A DNA stretch of 64,000 nucleotides from Cacconaster sp045599325 (GTDB lineage: Bacteria; Bacteroidota; Bacteroidia; Bacteroidales; UBA932): the NCBI GenBank assembly GCA_045599325.1, contig JAZRVT010000005.1, positions 33,736-97,735 on the forward strand, read 5' to 3'. Made by a program: the position numbers and the translations under genes. The notes beneath the pieces were generated by a model. The model ran no database searches and was not told where the DNA came from. It saw only the letters and a program-made list of their open reading frames with translations. Each line of letters opens with the position of its first letter. Position 1 is the first letter of the stretch. Shown one piece after another: positions 57,599 to 64,000 of this stretch.

Positions 57599-60500
57599 CC
57601 GTAAGGGTACTCCCAAGCCAGTTGGAGAGCAGTTCCAGCGTAAGATTGTTTTTAGCCAGAATGGCCTCTGCCTCTCCCAGAGTGAGCTGATCCGGACCTG
57701 ACGAGAAGAGTCTCGAACTGATTTCCATTCCGAAGCGCATCTTCTCGGATATTTTGCTGACAACCCCTTTCGTCTGGGCAGCCAGGTCACGTTCGTGCAC
57801 ATACCTGAACTGCTTGACCATCTGCCGGGCAGCCTCCTGCCTCTTTGAGAGTGCCTGCTCCAGCATGTCAAGACGCAGACCACGGTCTTCCAGAGTGTTC
57901 GCTTTCCGTATCATCTGGTCTGTCTGCTCAAACCACTCCGTGCTCTTGTAAGTCATCACCCTTCCGGTTCGCCCGGCGCTGGTGAGTTTCTGGTCCCAGT
58001 CCTTGATCACAGGATTCAAGTCATCTCCGTAGCTGACCCTCGAGCCCTTCTGGACGACTGACTGGTCGTGCATCTCCGCCCATTCGCGTGCAGCCTTGTC
58101 GCTTGGGGCATCGATGCCGGTCGTACGCTTGTAGAATGCCTTTTCGTAAGCCTCCTGTGCAGCCTTCTGAGGTACGTCCTTGCCGTCAACGGTCTTGTAT
58201 GTCACGTCACGGTCGAAAGTGACCTTTTTGCCTTCTGCAAGGTCTGCCTTGTTGGAGCTGGTTGCGGCGAACGGCTTCTCATCCAGATCGTAGCCCTGCC
58301 CCTTCAGAATCTTGCGCACCTCGTCGTCCACGTCCTTATAGACATTGTCAAGTTCCTTGTTGAACGCCGCTCTGGTGGAATTGCCGTCAGGAAGGCTGTT
58401 CATCTGGTGCATTGCGAACTTGTCACGCTGGACCTCAAGAACCTTCTTCTTGTAAAGCTTCACGTTCTCCGGAGTAGGGTTGTTCTCCACAAGCCACTGG
58501 GCGGCCTGCAGTTCATCCACCTTGGCTTTACCGTGCGCCTGGCCGTTCTTGTAGACCTGGTCGAGCTTCTTGTCGAGGTCACTCATCTCAGGATGCTTCT
58601 TAAAAGCATCGATGGCCTCGTCAGCCTGGCTTGCAGCCTTGGATTTCACGCTCTTGGAGTTCTCAAGAATACCTTTGGTCTTCTTTCCTATTGTCTCGGA
58701 GAAATAGTCGGAAGCGGCCTCCTTTGTCTGTTTCTTCAAGTTCTCCACGCTCTTGGCTGCGGCCTCGAACTGTTTCGGAGCGAGTTTCTTGCCGACGCCC
58801 TTCCATACATCGAAATCGGTAACAGCCTCCCAGGCGGCCGCCTTAACTCCGACTACGAACACGTCATAAACGCCCCCGCCCTTCTCCACGGTAGCTTTCA
58901 TATCCCTGGCAACCTGCAGAGAGGTGAAAACTGTTTCAGACATTCCCAGCGTCGCTACGCCCACGGCCATACGCGTGAAGAATCCCATTGAATTCTCCAC
59001 CTCCTCGCTCGTCTGAAGGAAACTGTTGATAAACATCCTCATCTCGTCGGCGAGCGTAACTTGTTTTGCAGTGGCGTTGGCGCCGGCCAGTTCCCCGTTC
59101 AGGAATCGCATGTAAACGTCTTTCACGGTTTCGACTTGATGCTTGTCGTAGCCGTATGCGCCGTCATAGCCGTCCAGCATCACGTCGATGAGCTTGTAGA
59201 GCGGGAAGAGACGGCTGTATTCGCCGTTGTCCCAGATGCTTGACTGGATATTTATGAGACCGTCTCCAATACGTTTGTCCTCATCATACATCGCCGCCGT
59301 TACATTCTGCCGCACAGGCTGCGAAGCTATGAGAACCTCCTTCTCGACAGTTTCCTGACGCCCGTTGCCGCAGTCGGCGACAAGGCTCAAGGTCGCCTTG
59401 AAGCGCGTCGGCGGGTCAAGTACGCCCTTGGTAGGAGCGATTTCAATATGACGCCCGTTTTCTGTCGTGGTCGCGGTAGCACGGTAGTCGATGCCCAGTT
59501 TTTTGAGATAACCCTGCTCTTTTTCGCCCTTTGCCGAGACTTTGAAAGTATCCTTCACAGGGACAGGGAAAACCGTGATAATGTCGTTGGTCTCAGGATT
59601 CCAGTCATAATATACAAGGTCTGCTATCGTCACCGCCACCTGAGTCTTTCCCGTCGCGTCAGTCTTCAGATAGCAAGGGAGCGTGTAGCCCATCCCAAGT
59701 TTTAGGCCGAGATGGAAGCGGTAGAGCGGGATGGAGTCCGCCACCAGTTCCGACTTACCATCGGAGACCTTTATGCCAAGGCTGAACGGCTCCCAGGTGC
59801 CCGGGTCCTTCTTATCCTTTGCCTTTTCGCTTATCACAGCGTAATACAAGCCATCCTTTTCACCCGGTTCAATCTTCACATTGTACTTGTTGAGGGCTGA
59901 GCTGCAGACTTCTACAACAGCATCCTTCGGTGCGCCAGTGACAGCGAACGGCAGTCTCCAGACCTCGTCGGAGCAGGCCGGCAGGGTGAGGTTCTCCTGG
60001 AAGAATATTATTTCGCTCCTGTCTATCTTGAAATGCATCCTGTTGGTGAACGAGCCGCCGCCACCGGCAAGCCTGAAGTTCACAACGGCCTCTGAAGGTA
60101 TGTCACCGTTCTGCGGAGCCTCCACTGAGGCTGACATATATTCTCCTGAGAGTTTCTGACCGCTGACATTCAGATAATCATCGCCTGTTATGGATATCTT
60201 GGATGTCAGGGCTGCATCGGTCGAGGCCTTTCCACCTTGAGGAATGCGCACGATACGTGCGTAGACTTTCTGTGCGGCATCACCAGGCGTGAGTGTATCA
60301 CCGAAGTCCTTGCGTATGCGCATCTCGTATGTAGCTTTCTCCTCGTCTTCCTCATCCTGCTTGTCATCGTCGGACTTTTTCTTTTCGTCCTTTGATGCTT
60401 TTTTCGACTTCTTCGCTGCGGCTTTCTTCTTCCTGCGCCCCTTCAGGGCAAGTCCTCCCACGGCAAGTCCACCGGCAACGGCGGCAGGCACTACCCAGCC

Positions 60501-61346
60501 GTTCTCGTTTGAATCCCCGCCGGCCGCTGTATCAATGATTTCATCACCAACGCTGCTATAAGCGAGAAAAAAGTCGTGTGAGTTGGCGGACCAACTGATA
60601 TATCCATTGAAGCAGAGGCTGATTGAGACCACCAGATCCAAAAGTGACTTCTTGTCCGTAGCCGGAATCCGGAACACAGCATCGATACCCTGTGAAAGAG
60701 GTTTCCAGTCCATCACCTGCTTTTCTTTTTCGGACGAGCTTCCCCATTTTCCATATTTGGCCGTCACAATATAACCCAAATCCTTATAGTCTTCAGGAAG
60801 TGACATTGGGGCAGCTTTGAGACGCACCGTGACATAATCTTTGGAAAAGTATCCATTAATATTGTCTTTCACCAATCTGCCGTTTTCACTCAAGTACTGT
60901 ATATCACTTCGGAAATAATTTCCACTGACGCTGGCACCTTCAAATTCAATACTATATGGAACTGTGAGATCACCGCCCCATTTCAACGAGTACGGTCCCA
61001 ACTTGTTTGACAAGCCGGTTTGAGCGCCCAGTGACAGCGGAAGATACAAAAGCACGGAAAGTACCATCAGGCCTTTCTTCAGCAACTTCATAAAAGCGTT
61101 CTGCGCTGCATCGCTCTTGCAGCTGACCTCGCCGGGAGCCGCCGACGCGTTTATGTCGCTGTCCTTGAGAGCTGCGATAATCTGCCTGACTCCGGCCTTC
61201 GCCAGATCCGCAGCCTTCTCCCTTATCTCACTTCTGGCAGCCGTTTTGTCCGTCTGTGCCTGTTTCACCGCTGTCACAGGCTTCCCGCAGACGTGACAGA
61301 ATTTAGCGCCCTCGCGCAGTTTTGAGCCGCAATAAATGCAATACAT
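57588..61346 (-). CDS. Large zinc-ribbon membrane protein of unknown function
   Basis: The 1252-residue product starts with a four-cysteine zinc ribbon (Cys 3, 6, 17, 20). A hydrophobic segment at 91-108 (LMVLSVLLYLPLSLGAQ) looks like a signal peptide, with an internal Met at 86 (base 61091). Residues about 110-282 form a beta-rich domain, a second membrane helix lies at 283-302, and a strongly charged Lys/Asp/Glu stretch follows (303-338). The rest has beta-sandwich-like regions (about 340-680) and an alpha-helical C-terminal half (about 720-1252). No family was recognised. Topology rules place the last 900 residues in the cytoplasm if both helices insert. Confidence 0.7.
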   Translation of the reverse strand: MYCIYCGSKLREGAKFCHVCGKPVTAVKQAQTDKTAARSEIREKAADLAKAGVRQIIAALKDSDINASAAPGEVSCKSDAAQNAFMKLLKKGLMVLSVLLYLPLSLGAQTGLSNKLGPYSLKWGGDLTVPYSIEFEGASVSGNYFRSDIQYLSENGRLVKDNINGYFSKDYVTVRLKAAPMSLPEDYKDLGYIVTAKYGKWGSSSEKEKQVMDWKPLSQGIDAVFRIPATDKKSLLDLVVSISLCFNGYISWSANSHDFFLAYSSVGDEIIDTAAGGDSNENGWVVPAAVAGGLAVGGLALKGRRKKKAAAKKSKKASKDEKKKSDDDKQDEEDEEKATYEMRIRKDFGDTLTPGDAAQKVYARIVRIPQGGKASTDAALTSKISITGDDYLNVSGQKLSGEYMSASVEAPQNGDIPSEAVVNFRLAGGGGSFTNRMHFKIDRSEIIFFQENLTLPACSDEVWRLPFAVTGAPKDAVVEVCSSALNKYNVKIEPGEKDGLYYAVISEKAKDKKDPGTWEPFSLGIKVSDGKSELVADSIPLYRFHLGLKLGMGYTLPCYLKTDATGKTQVAVTIADLVYYDWNPETNDIITVFPVPVKDTFKVSAKGEKEQGYLKKLGIDYRATATTTENGRHIEIAPTKGVLDPPTRFKATLSLVADCGNGRQETVEKEVLIASQPVRQNVTAAMYDEDKRIGDGLINIQSSIWDNGEYSRLFPLYKLIDVMLDGYDGAYGYDKHQVETVKDVYMRFLNGELAGANATAKQVTLADEMRMFINSFLQTSEEVENSMGFFTRMAVGVATLGMSETVFTSLQVARDMKATVEKGGGVYDVFVVGVKAAAWEAVTDFDVWKGVGKKLAPKQFEAAAKSVENLKKQTKEAASDYFSETIGKKTKGILENSKSVKSKAASQADEAIDAFKKHPEMSDLDKKLDQVYKNGQAHGKAKVDELQAAQWLVENNPTPENVKLYKKKVLEVQRDKFAMHQMNSLPDGNSTRAAFNKELDNVYKDVDDEVRKILKGQGYDLDEKPFAATSSNKADLAEGKKVTFDRDVTYKTVDGKDVPQKAAQEAYEKAFYKRTTGIDAPSDKAAREWAEMHDQSVVQKGSRVSYGDDLNPVIKDWDQKLTSAGRTGRVMTYKSTEWFEQTDQMIRKANTLEDRGLRLDMLEQALSKRQEAARQMVKQFRYVHERDLAAQTKGVVSKISEKMRFGMEISSRLFSSGPDQLTLGEAEAILAKNNLTLELLSNWLGSTLTAIG

Positions 61347-61363
61347 AGAGTCTTCTGGATTAA

Positions 61364-61963
61364 TCAGTTCTTGTCAATAAAGAGAATGCCTTCGAGGTGG
61401 TCGACCTCGTGCTGGAAAATGACCGCGGCGAAGCCTTTGACATCTTCACGAATCTCGCGCGGCTGGTCAAGACGGTCACTATTGATATCTGTGTATCTGA
61501 TAGTTATATCCTGACAGCGCATCACGTCACCCCTCTGGTCAGGAACGGAAAGGCAGCCTTCAGGCCCTGCCTCGAGCGCCCCTCTCATCTCTTCGATAAA
61601 GATATTCGCATAAACTTCGACCGGCCCCCCTTCCTTGTCCACGCGCTGCACAGCGACCACCCGGCGGTTTATTCCGACCTGCGGCGCAGCGAGACCCACG
61701 CCGCCGTCAGTGCTTTCGAGCGTCTCCACCAGCTTGCTGGCCAGGGCCGCATATTCAGGAGTGTTGAGATCCTCGACATTGAAGTTTACAGAAGCCTTGC
61801 GAAGCACCGCCAGATCGGCATCATTGTCAATTGTCAGGATACGCATTATATCCGGGGACCCGTTGATGAGGGCCTTTTCCTCGTCGGTCATTGTCAGTCT
61901 GGAGTTTACGCCACAGGAAGCAAGAGAGAGCACTGCGGCTGTTAATATCATAATCTTTTTCAT
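61364..61963 (-). CDS. def: Peptide deformylase homologue with lipoprotein signal
   Basis: Taken from ATG 61963 the product is 199 residues. It begins with a lipoprotein signal (MKKIMILTAAVLSLASCGVN, lipobox ending at Cys 17), then carries the full deformylase active site: GGVGLAAPQVG, EGCLSVPDQRG and FQHEVDHLEGILF. Deformylase normally acts on nascent chains in the cytosol, so an exported form is odd. The enzyme core starts near residue 30. A longer frame begins at TTG 61996 and would hide the signal. Another housekeeping def gene is expected elsewhere. It lies 17 bases upstream of the zinc-ribbon gene on the same strand. Confidence 0.85.
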   Translation of the reverse strand: MKKIMILTAAVLSLASCGVNSRLTMTDEEKALINGSPDIMRILTIDNDADLAVLRKASVNFNVEDLNTPEYAALASKLVETLESTDGGVGLAAPQVGINRRVVAVQRVDKEGGPVEVYANIFIEEMRGALEAGPEGCLSVPDQRGDVMRCQDITIRYTDINSDRLDQPREIREDVKGFAAVIFQHEVDHLEGILFIDKN

Positions 61964-61967
61964 ACGT

Positions 61968-62012
61968 GTATCACCGCTGTCACGGGTTCTCCTCAAACGT
62001 GACAGAATTCTT
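61968..62012 (-). pseudogene. Decayed copy of a zinc-ribbon coding segment
   Basis: On the minus strand this stretch matches about 36 of 45 bases of the zinc-ribbon part of the 1252-residue gene (around 61261-61305), including the run encoding FCHV and PVTAV, but a cysteine codon has become TGA. It looks like the remnant of a duplicated 5' segment upstream of the lipoprotein deformylase. Confidence 0.5.
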
Positions 62013-62213
62013 CAAATATATGAAATGTCTTTGGAATATGCAACACGCTGACATATAGAGTGCTCTTCCACCCTGCCGCATACCGCGGCAACCGTATGGG
62101 CAACCATTATAAAAATGTCCGGAAGCATTGCGCCGTATCACGATATCCCAAAAAATATATAACTTTACATCATATAGTCACTGAGGGTTTATCCTCCCGA
62201 AAACACCAAAGAA

Positions 62214-63383
62214 ATGAGACACCTTGCATTAACATTTATGGTACTAGCGATCCTTACAGTCACTCCATCCTGCCAGAACTACAAATTCTCAGAGACCGCA
62301 GGCGTTCCTTCCGGCAACCCAGCCGCCTTCCTTTCAACGGACGCCCAGAAAGCGACCGCAGCCACTCTCCGCGATATCAAGGACGGCCACCTTTATACAA
62401 TCGACTACACCGCAGATTATAAGATTGACGAACTTATGGCAGGCGGCGGCGCCAAATCAAACGAAGAGCTTGTGGGAAAAGTCTTCGCGAGCCTTCTCAA
62501 TCTGCCTTCAATGACCGCTGAGGCCCGTATGGACTACGGCTGCAGCGCGTTCTGCGCCAAGTCCCCTGAGGGCGATGTCCTCGTGGGCCGCAATTTCGAC
62601 TACAGGTTCGTGTCATCCGCAAATGTCGCTGTACACAATCTCACACCAGGAGTCCGCGAGTCGATGTGCATTTCCGCGATGCCATATCTCGATATCGACA
62701 AATACGTTGCCGGTTCCCTGTCTGACGGCACCACAGATATTTCCGTCCCGGCCGTCGCATCAATCTACTGCTGCCTCGACGGAATGAATGACGCCGGGCT
62801 CTTCATAGGCGTCCTCTCGCTGCGTGGCGGCGGAGCAGTCCAGCACGATCCGGAGAAGTCAAACATAATGGCCTCTCTCGCCATCCGACTCGCGCTGGAC
62901 GGCTGCGCGACTGTAGATGAGGCCCTGGAGGTGTTCAGGAGCCACAATTTCTTCGCAGACGGAGAGGACTCCCCGAACAACTATCACTTCCTGATTGCCG
63001 ATGCCAGCGGCAGATCGGTTGTCGTTGAGTATTACAGGCCTGGCGAAGAGGCCCCAGTCGAGGATGCCGCAGCAAAGGACTGGACACTCAATGTCCTGGA
63101 AGAGGACCACGTGACAAACTTCTATCTTACAGACGGCTGGCAGAACCTCGGCGTGGGACAGGCGCGATACGACATCATCCACGAAAGGCTTGAGGAGAAG
63201 AACCGCATCCTGACAGAGGACGAGGCGATGCAGCTGCTGCAGGATGTCCTCCAGCTTCTCAACCCTGAGGAAATCACCAGCAACACCCAGTGGTCCGTCG
63301 TTTACAACCTCACCCGAAAGACCGCCACAGTCTGCGTCGACAAGGACTACGAAACCAGACTCAACTTCAGGCTCGAGGACTGA
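62214..63383 (+). CDS. Choloylglycine-hydrolase-family lipoprotein (linear amide C-N hydrolase)
   Basis: The 389-residue product has a lipoprotein signal (RHLALTFMVLAILTVTPSC). The Ntn-hydrolase region starts near YGCSAFCAKSPEGDVLVGRNFDYRF, where a cysteine should become the catalytic N-terminal nucleophile in other family members, followed by VASIYCCLDGMNDAGLFIGVLSLRGGG. Substrates in the family are conjugated bile salts, penicillin V and acyl-homoserine lactones; which applies here is not evident. The nucleophile is internal, so an exported pro-form or a divergent enzyme is possible. It is divergent from the deformylase gene. Confidence 0.85.
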   Translation: MRHLALTFMVLAILTVTPSCQNYKFSETAGVPSGNPAAFLSTDAQKATAATLRDIKDGHLYTIDYTADYKIDELMAGGGAKSNEELVGKVFASLLNLPSMTAEARMDYGCSAFCAKSPEGDVLVGRNFDYRFVSSANVAVHNLTPGVRESMCISAMPYLDIDKYVAGSLSDGTTDISVPAVASIYCCLDGMNDAGLFIGVLSLRGGGAVQHDPEKSNIMASLAIRLALDGCATVDEALEVFRSHNFFADGEDSPNNYHFLIADASGRSVVVEYYRPGEEAPVEDAAAKDWTLNVLEEDHVTNFYLTDGWQNLGVGQARYDIIHERLEEKNRILTEDEAMQLLQDVLQLLNPEEITSNTQWSVVYNLTRKTATVCVDKDYETRLNFRLED

Positions 63384-63452
63384 CGCCGCGAATTCTACCC
63401 GCTCAACACCAAGGCGGTCGTCGAGGACGGCATCACCCATGCTGAACAATGA
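63384..63452 (+). pseudogene. C-terminal gene remnant after the choloylglycine hydrolase gene
   Basis: Directly after the stop at 63383 the same frame stays open for 22 codons (ending VVEDGITHAEQ) to a TGA at 63450. Its end overlaps the next start by ATGA, as at a normal gene junction. It looks like the tail of a lost gene. Its family is not recognised. Confidence 0.35.
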
Positions 63453-63511
63453 AGAAGATTATTTTCCTCGATTTCGACGGCGTGATGGACACCATCCATT
63501 ATGACAACTAG
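63449..63511 (+). pseudogene. Truncated HAD-family gene (first 20 codons)
   Basis: Twenty codons from ATG 63449 begin KKIIFLDFDGVMDT, the HAD phosphatase nucleophile motif DxDG, and then stop at TAG 63509 after HYDN. The rest of the HAD domain is missing, so the gene was cut at this point. Confidence 0.65.
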
Positions 63512-64000
63512 CTGATCTGGCAAGGTCTCCCTGAGACCCCGGAGCGGGGAAGAAAAAGGGAAGGGAGGGGTTACTTGAACAGAGATCCCTACGATGATTA
63601 TACCATAGGCACCGCTATCTATGGCACGCCCTTTTATCTCACTAAGGAAGAGCGCAACGAGCTCTACGCGGCCAAATTCCCTGACAATCCCGGACTGGAT
63701 GTGCAGCGCGATATCTTTGTCTTCCAGTGCTTCATCGGATGCCGTGTAGGTGACCTGATGAAGATGACGCGCGACAACATCATCAACGGTGCTATCGAAT
63801 ATGTCCCGCGCAAAACCAAGGAAGGCCGTCCTTATACTGTACGAGTCCCTATCTCTCCTACCGCGAGAGAGATTCTGGAGCGCTACAAGGACCAGCCCGA
63901 CGGGCGTCTTCTTCCCTTTATTTGTGAACAAGACTATAACCGCGACATCAAGAAGATGATCAAACTCGCCGGCATCGACCGCGTAGTGACGACACTTAAC
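63512..64000 (+). pseudogene. Tyrosine recombinase (integrase) fragment, N-terminus missing, runs off the window
   Basis: An open frame, in phase with the HAD fragment and without a clear start codon of its own (a TTG at 63575 is possible), encodes the catalytic part of a Bacteroidota tyrosine recombinase: LTKEERNELYAAKFPD, FQCFIGCRVGDLMKM with the first catalytic Arg, and YVPRKTKEGRPYTVRVPIS with the Lys. The His-x-x-Arg and Tyr parts would lie to the right. The N-terminal SAM-like domain is absent, so this looks like an inactivated or rearranged element end. Confidence 0.7.

Noticed and set aside
58068..58991. 307-residue plus-strand frame within the zinc-ribbon gene
   Set aside because: It is antisense to the long frame, Leu/Val-rich without a membrane pattern, and no promoter or family supports it.

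Overview
The window looks like a chromosome segment of a member of the Bacteroidales, of moderately high GC. The evidence is a SusC/SusD pair under an ECF sigma/FecR system, GldH, RicT, a PG0541-like protein beside an RND pump, many Bacteroidota-type promoters (TTTG, about 19 nt, TAnnTTTG), and few recognisable Shine-Dalgarno sequences. A predicted sulfonolipid operon would fit a Rikenellaceae/Odoribacteraceae-like relative, but species cannot be read from the sequence. Coding density is very high and no rRNA or tRNA gene was recognised.

Layout. 1-5.5 kb: a large outer-membrane beta-barrel protein, a tiny ribbon-helix-helix regulator with an SPFH membrane protein, a 550-bp intergenic region with small repeats and hairpins, and an exported protein of unknown function. 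5.5-11.2 kb: housekeeping genes (DAHP synthase/chorismate mutase, frr, pyrH, hemW), an orphan succinate dehydrogenase cytochrome b subunit and two small membrane proteins. 11.2-23.4 kb: one long minus-strand operon (FecR, SusC, SusD, S9 hydrolase, two FAD oxidoreductases, PepD dipeptidase) facing a divergent ECF sigma gene. It reads as a nutrient-uptake locus without glycoside hydrolases. 23.4-32.3 kb: DUF3109, then a plus-strand run TPR-U32-holB-ricT-gldH-trmB, then a minus-strand polyprenyl synthetase, a beta-barrel protein and thioredoxin. 32.4-43.9 kb: an RND efflux operon, an M28 peptidase, rfbA with a membrane AraC regulator, an HD/ProXp fusion and an esterase. 43.9-46.3 kb: thrB-thrC, preceded by a threonine-rich leader peptide and a candidate attenuator.

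46.4-55.7 kb is the most interesting part. It is one tightly packed plus-strand operon: a double-VOC protein, an alpha-oxoamine synthase (probable cysteate acyltransferase, first step of sulfonolipid synthesis), an SDR (probable 3-ketocapnine reductase), five heterodisulfide-reductase-like electron-transfer genes (C, B, A, C, then a membrane E-C-D fusion), and cysteate synthase. Cysteate synthase makes cysteate from phosphoserine and sulfite, and the acyltransferase and reductase convert it to the capnine base. The Hdr-like membrane complex between them suggests a redox link, perhaps to sulfite supply or to menaquinone.

55.8-64 kb: MarR with a MATE pump and a candidate operator, a 1252-residue zinc-ribbon membrane protein of unknown function, a peptide deformylase homologue with a lipoprotein signal, a choloylglycine-hydrolase-family lipoprotein, and at the right edge a scar of gene fragments running into a tyrosine recombinase without its N-terminus, which marks the start of an accessory or rearranged region.
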